Source: Streptomyces sp. M92 (GTDB taxonomy: Bacteria; Actinomycetota; Actinomycetes; Streptomycetales; Streptomycetaceae). Taken from it: 64,000 nt of DNA. The first letter of the stretch is position 1; each line of letters opens with the position of its first letter. Positions 25,238-33,277 of the stretch are shown here, piece by piece. The notes under the pieces were generated by a model. It was given only the letters and a program-made list of their open reading frames with translations, ran no database searches and was not told the DNA's origin. The stretch covers positions 4,092,001 through 4,156,000 of the forward strand of contig NZ_CP101137.1 in assembly GCF_028473745.1 (NCBI RefSeq), written 5' to 3'. Made by a program: the position numbers and the translations under genes.

Positions 25238-26968
25238 GGGAACGGAAGTCCGTCTGTCGAATGCGTGACCTGTGGTGGGTGGTCGTCGTTGAGTGGAGCA
25301 GGCGCGGGGACACGGCTGAGCGGGGGTGTGGGATGGGTGGTCTGCGGCAGCTTGCGGCGCCGTTCGTCGTGCCGGGACCGTCGGGGGTGGCGGTGCGGAC
25401 CCGGCTCAAGCAGCTCACCGCCAGGGATGTGGAGATGTTGCGGCAGGTCGGCGCGCATCTGGGCTCGCTGGCGTCCAGTGACCTGAAGGCGCGCTGCAAT
25501 GACGGCCTGGGGTATGGCGCTGCGGCTTGGGCGGTGCGCAAGCGGGCGCTGACACCTCAATCGTCGGCCCGGTGGGCGGGTGCGATCACCAAGGCCACTC
25601 ATGATCAATGGGCACTGGCCCGCCGTGGTGCCCACGCGCACCTCCAGTCTTTGGAGGCGGGGGTGCGGACCCTGCGGCACCGGCTGTCTCTGCCCGTGGG
25701 CGAGAAGGGCTCGAAGGGCGGGCCGGGTGGGTATCGCAGTCGGCGGGAGTGGCATGCCAAGGCCCGGCGCCTACGGGTGCTGGAGGACCGTCTTCAGCGG
25801 GCGCGCGCGGACTGGAAGGCTGGGCGGGTGCGTGTGGTGCGGGGCGGCAAGCGGCTGGCCCGCGCACGGCATCACCTGGCGGCAGCCGGACTCAGCGAGA
25901 CGGCATGGCGTGCGCGGTGGGAAGCCGAACGGTGGTTTCTGCAAGCCGACGGGGAGTCCGGGAAACGGTTCGGGAACGAGACGGTCCGCATCAGCCCGGA
26001 CGGTGAGGTCAGCATCCGCCTCCCAGCTCCGCTCGCCCATCTGGCCAACGCGGCGCACGGCCGGTACGTCCTCACCGGGCGGGCCCGGTTCGCGCACCGG
26101 GGGGAGGAGTGGGCCGACCGTGTCACGGCGAACCGGGCTGTTGCCTATCGCATCCATCACGACGTCCAGCGTGGCCGCTGGTATGTGACCGCGTCCTGGC
26201 AGAAACCCGCCACCCCCGCCCTCCCCCTGGCTGCGGCGCTGGCGGAGGGGGTGGTCGGGGTCGACATGAACGCCGACCACCTCGCCGCCTGGTGCCTGGA
26301 CGTCCACGGCAACCCGACCGGCAACCCCCGCCGGTTCTTCTACGACCTCACCGGACCGGCCGAGCACCGTGACGCGCAGGTCCGCCACGCTCTGACCCGG
26401 CTCCTGCACTGGGCCCGGACATGCGGTGTGAAGGCGATCGCGGTCGAGGACCTGGACTTCGCCGCCGAGAAGACCCGGGAGAAGCACGGCGGCCGGAAGC
26501 GGTTCCGGCAGCTGATCTCCGGCATGCCCACCGGACGGCTGCGGGCCCGTCTGACCTCCATGGCCGACGCCACCGGCGTCACCGTCATCGCCGTCGACCC
26601 CGCCTACACCAGCAAGTGGGGCGCCCACCACTGGCAGAAGCCGCTGACCAGCACTACTCGTAAAACGACTCGGCACGATGCGGCGAGCATCGCGATCGGG
26701 CGACGCGCCCAGGGCTTTCCGGTCCGGCGTCGGACGGCACCGCCCCGCACCCACCAGAGCGATGGATGCGGGCATCGGACCGTCCAGGCCGACCGACATG
26801 CTCCCGGGCGTGAGGGATCCCGCCCCCGTATTCCCGGACCATGGACACGATCCGTGCCGCCGGACACGGAGCGAACACGGGCGACCAGGGCACCCAACAC
26901 CGTTCGGGGTGCCCGCAGTGCGCAGGAATGGGTCCAAGACCCATTCCTGCGCACTGGAAAGAAACGGT
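25238..26968 (+). mobile_element. IS605/IS1341-type TnpB-only element, copy 1
   Basis: Bounds come from comparison with the second copy at 54468-56199: similarity begins at GGGAAC (25238) and ends after AGAAACGGT (26968). No tnpA is present, so the element cannot move without help. The right end carries GGGCACCC/GGGTGCCC (26888-26914) and a 17-bp perfect hairpin (26917-26955), as expected for the subterminal palindromes of this superfamily. No target duplication is visible, and IS605-type elements make none. Confidence 0.75.
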
Positions 26969-26970
26969 GA
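25333..26970 (+). CDS. tnpB: TnpB-like RuvC nuclease of an IS605/IS1341-type element
   Basis: A 545-aa protein. A long N-terminal region rich in Arg/Lys (about 1-300) carries WED/REC-like character, followed by a split RuvC domain with Asp311 in GVDMNADH, Glu372 in AIAVEDLDF and Asp449 in TRHDAASIAIG. TnpB proteins are RNA-guided DNA nucleases. The usual zinc ribbon (two CxxC pairs after PAYTS) is absent: PAYTSKWGAHHWQKPL has no cysteine. Despite this the frame is intact in this copy. ATG 25333 matches the start of the second copy. The last 90 codons run through the right-end hairpins and probably overlap the guide RNA. Loss of activity cannot be excluded. Confidence 0.8.
   Translation: MGGLRQLAAPFVVPGPSGVAVRTRLKQLTARDVEMLRQVGAHLGSLASSDLKARCNDGLGYGAAAWAVRKRALTPQSSARWAGAITKATHDQWALARRGAHAHLQSLEAGVRTLRHRLSLPVGEKGSKGGPGGYRSRREWHAKARRLRVLEDRLQRARADWKAGRVRVVRGGKRLARARHHLAAAGLSETAWRARWEAERWFLQADGESGKRFGNETVRISPDGEVSIRLPAPLAHLANAAHGRYVLTGRARFAHRGEEWADRVTANRAVAYRIHHDVQRGRWYVTASWQKPATPALPLAAALAEGVVGVDMNADHLAAWCLDVHGNPTGNPRRFFYDLTGPAEHRDAQVRHALTRLLHWARTCGVKAIAVEDLDFAAEKTREKHGGRKRFRQLISGMPTGRLRARLTSMADATGVTVIAVDPAYTSKWGAHHWQKPLTSTTRKTTRHDAASIAIGRRAQGFPVRRRTAPPRTHQSDGCGHRTVQADRHAPGREGSRPRIPGPWTRSVPPDTERTRATRAPNTVRGARSAQEWVQDPFLRTGKKR
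26693..26968 (+). ncRNA. putative omega/reRNA at the right end of copy 1
   Basis: TnpB elements make a guide RNA from their right end, overlapping the end of tnpB. Here the last 275 bp are nearly identical between the two copies (about 10 mismatches in 250 bases by eye), whereas the RuvC-coding stretch before them is clearly less alike. Two stems are visible, and one shows a compensating A-T to G-C change between copies. The guide would start at about 26969. Confidence 0.45.
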
Positions 26971-27023
26971 AGTGGTGAACAAGCAGATGCCACTGACGGA
27001 CCTCGTACCCGCCGCCACCGTGG

Positions 27024-27812
27024 TCAGGCCGTCGCCGCGCCGGTCGCCGGCGGTGTCAGGTGTCGGGCCAGCCATGTCGGTACCCCGCCCAGCAGCCGGA
27101 ACAGGCGTCGCGCCTCCTCCCTCAGCCGCGACGCCTCCGGTTCGGACTCCGCGTCGGCCAGCGACACCAGCGCCGGTGCCGTACCGACGAGGTAGCCCAG
27201 TTCCTCCCGAATCCGCAGCGACTCGGCGAAGCCGTGCCGGGCCTCGGCCAACTCCCCTTCCCGCAGGGCGAGTCCGGCCAGGTGCCGCCAAGTGAAGGAC
27301 TGCAGCAGCGGATCGGGGTGCGCGGTCGCGCCGGCGTGGGCCCGCCGGTAGGCCGCGCGGGCGGCCTGCGGCGACCGGGTCAGGTTCTCCGCGAGCAGCC
27401 CGCGGCGGAAGTCCAGCAGCGCCCGCCCCGCCGCCCCCGGAGGGATGAGCGCCGCCGCCCGGCCCAGCGCGGCCCGCGCCTCGTCGGAGCGGTCGCGCAC
27501 CCCGTGCACGGTCGCGGCGTACGCGAGCTGCCCGCGTTCGCAGGCGGCGGCGCCGCGTTCGTCGTCGCTGTGGGCCAGTGCCTCGGCGGTGCGCAGCGCG
27601 TCCTCGGCGTCCGCCCACCCCTGCTCGGTGTACAGACACCGCTCCACCAGCAGCGCCGTCCGCTGCAACGCGGTCGCCGCGGTCACCGGCTCCAGCAGTG
27701 CCGCCGCGTCGGCCCAGCAGGCGCGCGAACGCAACCGCCACACGGCCGTCTGGAGCGGATCGTCACCTTCGGTCGTTCCCCAACCAGAACCAGCCATGGC
27801 GGAATGCGCCAC
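27024..27812 (-). CDS. TPR-like repeat protein
   Basis: A 262-aa, Ala/Arg-rich, all-helical protein. The helix pairs have TPR-like spacing (for example ADAEDALRTAEALAHSDDE, then AACERGQLAYAATVHG; and SFTWRHLAGLALREGELAEARHGFAESLRIREE). Such proteins serve as scaffolds or as the C-terminal part of regulators; no catalytic motif is seen. The start is GTG 27812, selected by AAGGGGAGGG 6 nt upstream over the in-frame ATG 27797. The gene lies between the transposon and the PucR gene, transcribed leftwards like PucR but separated from it by a hairpin. Confidence 0.7.
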   Translation of the reverse strand: MAHSAMAGSGWGTTEGDDPLQTAVWRLRSRACWADAAALLEPVTAATALQRTALLVERCLYTEQGWADAEDALRTAEALAHSDDERGAAACERGQLAYAATVHGVRDRSDEARAALGRAAALIPPGAAGRALLDFRRGLLAENLTRSPQAARAAYRRAHAGATAHPDPLLQSFTWRHLAGLALREGELAEARHGFAESLRIREELGYLVGTAPALVSLADAESEPEASRLREEARRLFRLLGGVPTWLARHLTPPATGAATA

Positions 27813-27923
27813 GTCGCCCTCCCCTTAGCACGCCATCGAGCTCACGAGTGGTGGCGGCATCTCAGCACGGATGCGGTGGCCCGGCCAAGGGGATGGGTGA
27901 AAGATTTCACAAAGTCGTGGGAC

Positions 27924-27953
27924 TTCCCGGCGCCGAGGTTTGGCGGCCGGGAA
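27924..27953 (-). terminator. imperfect hairpin after pucR-like gene
   Basis: TTCCCGGCGCC (27924-27934) faces GGCGGCCGGGAA (27942-27953), an imperfect stem starting 22 bp past the stop at 27976. It is a plausible terminator before the TPR gene. Confidence 0.45.
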
Positions 27954-27975
27954 GCCGACTTGTGCGGCTCGCGCC

Positions 27976-29682
27976 TCAGCTCATGCGCAGGGCCAGGAAG
28001 AAATCCAGCTTGTCCTCCAGGCGCGACAGGTCACGCCCCGTCAACTGCTCGATCCGGCCGACGCGGTAGCGCAACGTGTTGACGTGCAGGTGGAGCCGGG
28101 TGGCGCAGCGCGTCCAGGAGCCGTCGCTGTCGAGGAAGGCCTCCAGCGTCGGGATCAGCTCGGCGCGGTGGCGGCGGTCGTAGTCCCGCAGCGGGTCCAG
28201 CAGCCGGGCGGTGAAGGCCCGGCGGACGTCGTCGGGGACGAACGGCAGGAGCAGGACGTGCGACGCCAGCTCCTGGTGGCCGGCCGCGCAGACCCGGCCG
28301 GGGCGGGCCGCGGCGACCCGGCGCGCGTGCCGGGCCTCCTCCAGCGCGCCGCGCAGCCCCTCCGCCGAGTGGACGGCCGCGCTGACGCCGAGGGTGACCC
28401 GCCCGTCGCCGTCCAGCCCGGCCGACAGCGGTTCCCGCACGGACTCCAGCAGCGCGTCCGCGAGGATGCCGGTCTCCGAGCCGTCGTGCTCGGTGGAGAC
28501 CGCCGGCAGCGGCACCAGGGCGACGGCCTCGCCGCCGGTGTGCGCCACCGCGATGCGGTCGGAGTGCTCGGGTCCGGTGGCCAGCGGGTCGACGAGGATC
28601 TCCTCCAGCAGCGTCTGGGCGACCGCCCCGGTCTCCGCGTCCTCCTCCCACTCGACGCGGGCCACGACCACCTGCCAGTGCGGGGCCGCGCCCAGGCCCG
28701 GCAGCAGCACCGGCGCCGCCACCCGCAGCCGGGCAGCGATCTCGGCCGGTGCCGCGCCCGTCTGCACCAGCTCCAGCACCTCCTGCGCGAGCCGCCGCCG
28801 CACCGTGCGCGCCGCGTCCCGCCGGTCCCGCTCGACGGCGATCAGCTGGGTGACGCCGTACAGCAGGTCGAGCCGTTCCTCGGCCCAGTCCCCGGCGTCC
28901 GCCTCCACCACCAGCAGCCAGTCGGAGAGCACCGTCTCGCGCACGTCCCGTCCGGGCACGGCCGCCTGCGGCGCGCGCCCCGCGGCGGCCGTCGCCGGGG
29001 GATGCCCCGAGCCGCGTACCGGGAAGAGGCTGTACGTCGTCCCGCCCAGCGGCACCCGGTGCGGCGCGCGCCGGCCCGCGCGGGTGGCGGCGAGGTGCTC
29101 CGCCGCCAGCTTCGCGCACACCTCGGCGGGCAGGGCGGGGCCCGCGTCCTTCGGGCCGGCCACCGGCCGCCCGGTCGGCGACAGCACCCAGGCGCGCAGG
29201 TCCAGGTCGGTGCCGAGCAGGTCCAGGACCACGTCCGGGCCGCCGCCCGCCGGGCCCGAGGTCATCATCCGGCGGTGCCGGTCCACCACGGCCGCCAGGT
29301 CCCCGGCCCGCTCGCCCGAGACCTGCCGGACCACGTGCTCGGTGATGGTCGCGAAGGCCACCGACTCGTTCACCGCGAACAGCGGCAGCCGGTGCCGCGC
29401 GCACGCCACCACCAGATCCTCGGGCACGCTCCCCAGCTCCGCCTCACCGGCGGCGAGCGCGGCCACGCCGGCCTGCACCAGGATGCGCACGAAAGGTTCC
29501 GAGTCGTCGGCGTCCCGGCGCCAGGCCAAGCCGGACAGGACCAGCTCGCCGCCCGACAGATAGCGGCTGGGGTCCCGCAGGTCGGTGGTCATCACGCCCC
29601 GCACGGAGCGGTCCAGCTCGCCCTCGCCGCCGAGCAGCTTGAGGCCCAGCGCGTCGGTGTCCAGCAGTGCGCGCAGCCGCAT
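27976..29682 (-). CDS. PucR/CdaR-family purine-catabolism regulator
   Basis: A 568-aa activator. Residues about 1-125 are the PucR N-terminal domain (MRLRALLDTDALGLKLLGGE, DLRDPSRYLSGGELVLSGL). A central GGDEF-like/CdaR domain follows. The C-terminal HTH_30 region is DSDGSWTRCATRLHLHVNTL then RYRVGRIEQLTGRDLSRLED. The start is the ATG at 29680-29682. PucR proteins respond to purine metabolites such as allantoin or urate. The divergent neighbours, a xanthine dehydrogenase scar, a purine permease and an XdhC homologue, are the expected targets. Confidence 0.93.
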   Translation of the reverse strand: MRLRALLDTDALGLKLLGGEGELDRSVRGVMTTDLRDPSRYLSGGELVLSGLAWRRDADDSEPFVRILVQAGVAALAAGEAELGSVPEDLVVACARHRLPLFAVNESVAFATITEHVVRQVSGERAGDLAAVVDRHRRMMTSGPAGGGPDVVLDLLGTDLDLRAWVLSPTGRPVAGPKDAGPALPAEVCAKLAAEHLAATRAGRRAPHRVPLGGTTYSLFPVRGSGHPPATAAAGRAPQAAVPGRDVRETVLSDWLLVVEADAGDWAEERLDLLYGVTQLIAVERDRRDAARTVRRRLAQEVLELVQTGAAPAEIAARLRVAAPVLLPGLGAAPHWQVVVARVEWEEDAETGAVAQTLLEEILVDPLATGPEHSDRIAVAHTGGEAVALVPLPAVSTEHDGSETGILADALLESVREPLSAGLDGDGRVTLGVSAAVHSAEGLRGALEEARHARRVAAARPGRVCAAGHQELASHVLLLPFVPDDVRRAFTARLLDPLRDYDRRHRAELIPTLEAFLDSDGSWTRCATRLHLHVNTLRYRVGRIEQLTGRDLSRLEDKLDFFLALRMS

Positions 29683-29968
29683 TCTCGTCGCCGCCGTTCT
29701 TTGTCTCGAAGTGTTCCAGGTCACGCGGCTGTGTCGCCCGTTTCCGGAGGAAAGCGAGGAGGTTACCGAGAGCCTCCATTCATACGAATCTACAAGATGA
29801 CCTCCCTGGCCAGCCAACTCCTTCAGTGTTTCTGCGACTGACCCTGGTGGAGCGGCGGGCGGTGTACTGGGCCCACTCCACATGAACAGCACATGAACGA
29901 GCCGGGCCCGCAGCACCGGGATTGGCTTGATCCGTACACCCGCCAGACGACGATGAAGAGAGCCGGTC

Positions 29969-30331
29969 ATGGACTTCCTTCGCCCCGCCAGCCGGGTGGT
30001 GGTGCTCGGCGCGAAGGCCGAGCACCCCGCCGCTGCGCCGATCGCGGGTGGCACGGACGTGACGGTGGAGATCGTCGCCGACCCGCAGACCGCCGAGGTG
30101 AGGAACTCCTCCGTCACGGACCACCCGCCTCCCACGATCCTCGACACGCCGACGATCCCGGTCGACGTGCTCGAACTCGCCGACGACCACGTGCCGTACG
30201 GGCCGCGCGGCGTCGGCGAGACCCCCGCCCCCTCGTCCACCCCGACGGTCCTCGCGGCCGTCGGGGAGGCGACCGGGCCGGCGCTCGACCGCACGCCGGT
30301 ACGGCCGGAACACCTCACCGGTACGGCGTGA
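29969..30331 (+). pseudogene. xanthine dehydrogenase deletion scar (FAD-subunit start fused to Mo-subunit end)
   Basis: The 120-aa frame begins MDFLRPAS and AKAEHPAAAPIAGGTDVTVEI, the start of XDH FAD-binding subunits, whose PIAGGTDV loop binds FAD. From about residue 45 it continues as the end of the molybdopterin subunit: VRNSSVTDHPPPTILDTPTI, then VDVLELADDHVPYGPRGVGE, then SSTPTVLAAV and TPVRPEHLTG. All domains in between are gone while the frame is kept. The ATG still has GAAGAGAG upstream. An internal deletion of several kilobases across a xdhB-xdhA type operon explains this best. Point changes such as GVGETPAPSS suggest relaxed selection. Confidence 0.8.
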
Positions 30332-30337
30332 CCAGAC

Positions 30338-30382
30338 CTCCGGGCGGCGCACGGAACGTCACACACTCCGCGCCGCCCGGAG
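30338..30382 (+). terminator. terminator after the xanthine dehydrogenase remnant
   Basis: CTCCGGGCGGCGC (30338-30350) and GCGCCGCCCGGAG (30370-30382) form a perfect 13-bp stem with a 19-nt loop just after the stop. It separates the remnant from the permease gene. Confidence 0.65.
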
Positions 30383-30530
30383 CACAACCCGGGTCCGCAC
30401 CGCTCGCGGACCCAGCACCACACCATGCGTTCGTCTCGGGCCGTCCCCCGGGTCGTCGTGCACATCCCAAATCCCGCGGCCGCCCCAGCGGCTCGCGCGG
30501 GTGCCCCTATGAACCTTGGGAGACGGCCCC

Positions 30531-31988
30531 ATGACCCAGCAGTCCGTGGAGCCCAAGACCACCGCCGAGGACGCGGGCGCGGGTTCCCGCGTCCCCTCCG
30601 GCCGGTCTTGGCTCGACCGGTACTTCCACATAACCCACCGGGGATCGACGGTCGCGCGTGAGGTGCGCGGCGGCATCACCACCTTCATGGCGATGGCGTA
30701 CATCGTCCTGCTCAACCCGATCCTGCTCGGCGGCGAGGACGTCGCGGGCAACACCCTCAGCCAGAAGGCCGTGATCACCGCGACGGCGCTCGCCGCGGCG
30801 GTCACCACGCTCCTCATGGGCTTCATCGGCAAGGTGCCGCTCGCCCTGGCCGCCGGACTCTCGGTGTCCGGCGTGCTCGCCGGACAGGTCGTCCCCCAGA
30901 TGACCTGGGGCCAGGCCATGGCCATGTGCGTGATGTACGGCGTGGTCATCATGCTGCTCGTGGTCACCGGGCTGCGCGAGATGATCATGAACGCGATCCC
31001 GCTGGCGCTCAAGCACGGCATCACCATGGGCATCGGCCTGTTCATCGCCATCATCGGCTTCGTGAAGGGCGGCTTCGTCCACGCCGGCAAGGCGACCCCG
31101 CTCCAGCTCGGCCCCGTCGGCGAACTCGCGGGCTGGCCCGTGCTGCTCTTCGCGGGCACCCTGCTCCTGATCTTCATGCTCCAGGCGCGCAACACCCCCG
31201 GCGCCATCCTGATCGGTATCGTCACCGGCACCGTCGTCGCCGCCCTGCTCAACGCCACCGGCGTCATCGACCCCAAGCAGTGGGCCAACGGAGCCCCCGA
31301 GCTGCACGGCAGCGCGGTCTCCATGCCCGACTTCTCGCTCTTCGGCGAGCTGGAGTTCAGCGGCTGGGGCGACGTCGGCGCGATGACGGTCGGCATGATC
31401 GTGTTCACGCTGGTGCTGGCCGGGTTCTTCGACGCGATGGCCACCATCATCGGCGTCGGCACCGAGGCCAAGCTCGCCGACGAGAAGGGCCGCATGCCGG
31501 GCCTGTCCAAGGCGCTGTTCATCGACGGCGCCGGCGGTGCCATCGGCGGTGTCGCGGGCGGCTCCGGCCAGACCGTCTTCGTGGAGTCCGCGACCGGCGT
31601 CGGCGAGGGCGCCCGCACCGGGCTCGCCTCGGTCGTCACCGGCCTGTTCTTCGCGGCCTGCCTCTTCTTCACACCGATCACCGCGATCGTGCCGCAGGAG
31701 GTCGCCTCGGCGGCGCTGGTCGTCATCGGCGCGATGATGATGATGAACGCCCGGCACGTGGACTGGGCCGACCGGGCCACCGCGATCCCGGTCTTCCTGA
31801 CCGTCGTCCTGATGCCGTTCACGTACACCATCACGACCGGTGTCGCCGCCGGTGTCATCTCCTACGTCGCCATCAAGGTCGCCCAGGGCAAGGCCCGGGA
31901 GATCGGCGCGTTCATGTGGGGCCTGACGGTGATCTTCATCGTCTACTTCGCCCTCAACCCGATCGAGAGCTGGATGGGGGTGCACTAG
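30531..31988 (+). CDS. NCS2-family purine permease (AzgA-like)
   Basis: A 485-aa membrane transporter with about 13 hydrophobic segments. The family signature EVRGGITTFMAMAYIVLLNP near residue 45 and the GSGQTVFVESATGVGEGART segment in the middle are typical of AzgA/GhxP adenine-guanine-hypoxanthine permeases, which use proton symport at the plasma membrane. The ATG at 30531 follows TTGGGAGA by 8 nt. With PucR and XdhC around it, it probably imports purine bases for nitrogen. The XDH enzyme that should oxidise them is deleted next door, so use would stop at hypoxanthine/xanthine unless another XDH exists. Confidence 0.93.
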   Translation: MTQQSVEPKTTAEDAGAGSRVPSGRSWLDRYFHITHRGSTVAREVRGGITTFMAMAYIVLLNPILLGGEDVAGNTLSQKAVITATALAAAVTTLLMGFIGKVPLALAAGLSVSGVLAGQVVPQMTWGQAMAMCVMYGVVIMLLVVTGLREMIMNAIPLALKHGITMGIGLFIAIIGFVKGGFVHAGKATPLQLGPVGELAGWPVLLFAGTLLLIFMLQARNTPGAILIGIVTGTVVAALLNATGVIDPKQWANGAPELHGSAVSMPDFSLFGELEFSGWGDVGAMTVGMIVFTLVLAGFFDAMATIIGVGTEAKLADEKGRMPGLSKALFIDGAGGAIGGVAGGSGQTVFVESATGVGEGARTGLASVVTGLFFAACLFFTPITAIVPQEVASAALVVIGAMMMMNARHVDWADRATAIPVFLTVVLMPFTYTITTGVAAGVISYVAIKVAQGKAREIGAFMWGLTVIFIVYFALNPIESWMGVH

Positions 31989-32063
31989 CCGCCTCGGCGG
32001 GAACCCTTCCACCACCGCCGTACGAGGAGTCGGGCAGTACGAGCAGTGCGAGGAGACCGACGG

Positions 32064-33215
32064 ATGCTGGACATCGCCGAGGAGCTGAACCGGTGGGTCG
32101 AGCAGGGATGCGACTTCGCCGTGGCCACCGTGGTGGCCGTCGACGGCAGCGCCCCGCGCCTGCCCGGCGCCGCCCTCGCGGTGGACGCCGACGGCACGGC
32201 GGTCGGCTCGGTCTCCGGCGGCTGCGTGGAGGGGGCCGTGTACGAGCTGTGCCGGCGGTCCCTCCAGGACGGCCTGACCGTGCTCGAGCGGTTCGGATAC
32301 AGCGACGAGGACGCCTTCGCCGTGGGCCTGACCTGCGGTGGGGCCGTCGACATCCTGGTCGTGCCGGTGCGGGCGGACTCTCCCGCCAGGCCGGTGCTCG
32401 CGACCGCGCTGTCCGCCGCCGCCCGGGGGGAGGCGGCGGCGGTGGCGCGGATCGTGAGCGGTCCGGCGGAGCTGACGGGCCGCGCGCTCGTCGTCCGCCC
32501 GGACGGCTCCCGCGAGGGTGGTTTCGGCGCCCACCCGGAGCTGGACCGCACGGTGGCCGCCGAGGCGGGCGCCTTCCTGGAGGCCGGCCGCACCGGCACG
32601 CTGGAGACCGGTGAGCGGGGCTCGTGCCGCGGGGCACCGCTCACCCTGCTGGTCGAGTCGTCGGTACCCGCTCCCCGCATGATCGTCTTCGGTGCGATCG
32701 ACTTCGCCTCGGCCCTGGTACGGGCCGGCAAGTTCCTCGGCCACCACGTCACCGTGTGCGACGCCCGCCCCGTCTTCGCGACGCGGGCCCGCTTCCCCGA
32801 CGCGGACGAGATCGTCGTCGAGTGGCCGCACGAGTACCTGGCGCACACGTCCGTGGACGCCCGTACGGTGCTGTGCGTCCTGACCCACGACGCCAAGTTC
32901 GACGTACCGCTGCTGGAGCTGGCGCTGCGGCTGCCGGTGGCGTACGTCGGCGCGATGGGCTCCCGCCGCACCCACCTGGACCGGGAGGCACGCCTGCGGG
33001 AGGCCGGCGTGGGCGACCTGGAGCTGGCCCGCCTCAGGTCCCCGATCGGCCTCGACCTCGGCGCCCGCACCCCGGAGGAGACGGCCCTGTCCATCGCCGC
33101 CGAGATCGTCGCGGCCCGCCGCGGCGGTACGGGCGCCGCACTGACCGGCGCCCGCACCCCCATCCACCACGACGGTCCGGCGTCCCCGGCGGGCCGCATC
33201 GGCTCGGTGGCCTGA
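32064..33215 (+). CDS. XdhC/CoxI-family molybdenum cofactor maturation protein
   Basis: A 383-aa protein with an N-terminal XdhC_CoxI domain (VATVVAVDGSAPRLPGA, then GSVSGGCVEGAVYE) and a C-terminal XdhC_C Rossmann domain (PRMIVFGAIDFASALVR, YVGAMGSRRTHLDRE). XdhC binds sulfurated Mo cofactor and inserts it into xanthine dehydrogenase. The start at 32064 is fixed by AGGAGA 7 nt upstream. It lies 75 bp after the permease. Its client enzyme next door is reduced to a scar, so it is either orphaned or serves another molybdoenzyme elsewhere. Confidence 0.9.
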   Translation: MLDIAEELNRWVEQGCDFAVATVVAVDGSAPRLPGAALAVDADGTAVGSVSGGCVEGAVYELCRRSLQDGLTVLERFGYSDEDAFAVGLTCGGAVDILVVPVRADSPARPVLATALSAAARGEAAAVARIVSGPAELTGRALVVRPDGSREGGFGAHPELDRTVAAEAGAFLEAGRTGTLETGERGSCRGAPLTLLVESSVPAPRMIVFGAIDFASALVRAGKFLGHHVTVCDARPVFATRARFPDADEIVVEWPHEYLAHTSVDARTVLCVLTHDAKFDVPLLELALRLPVAYVGAMGSRRTHLDREARLREAGVGDLELARLRSPIGLDLGARTPEETALSIAAEIVAARRGGTGAALTGARTPIHHDGPASPAGRIGSVA

Positions 33216-33223
33216 GCCCGCCC

Positions 33224-33268
33224 CGTCAGGCCGCCCCCCGTCAGGCCGCCCCTCGTCAGGCCGCCCCC
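33224..33268. repeat. three 15-bp direct repeats
   Basis: CGTCAGGCCGCCCC recurs at 33224, 33239 and 33254, a 15-bp period, between the convergent genes ending at 33215 and 33278. It looks like slippage expansion. No clear terminator stem is present here. Confidence 0.7.
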
Positions 33269-33277
33269 TCCGGCACG

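Noticed and set aside
25238..26968. Active IS605 with TnpA
   Set aside because: No HUH transposase gene in or next to either copy.
29969..30331. A complete small FAD-binding protein
   Set aside because: The FAD motif is only the first loop; the rest matches the other XDH subunit's end.
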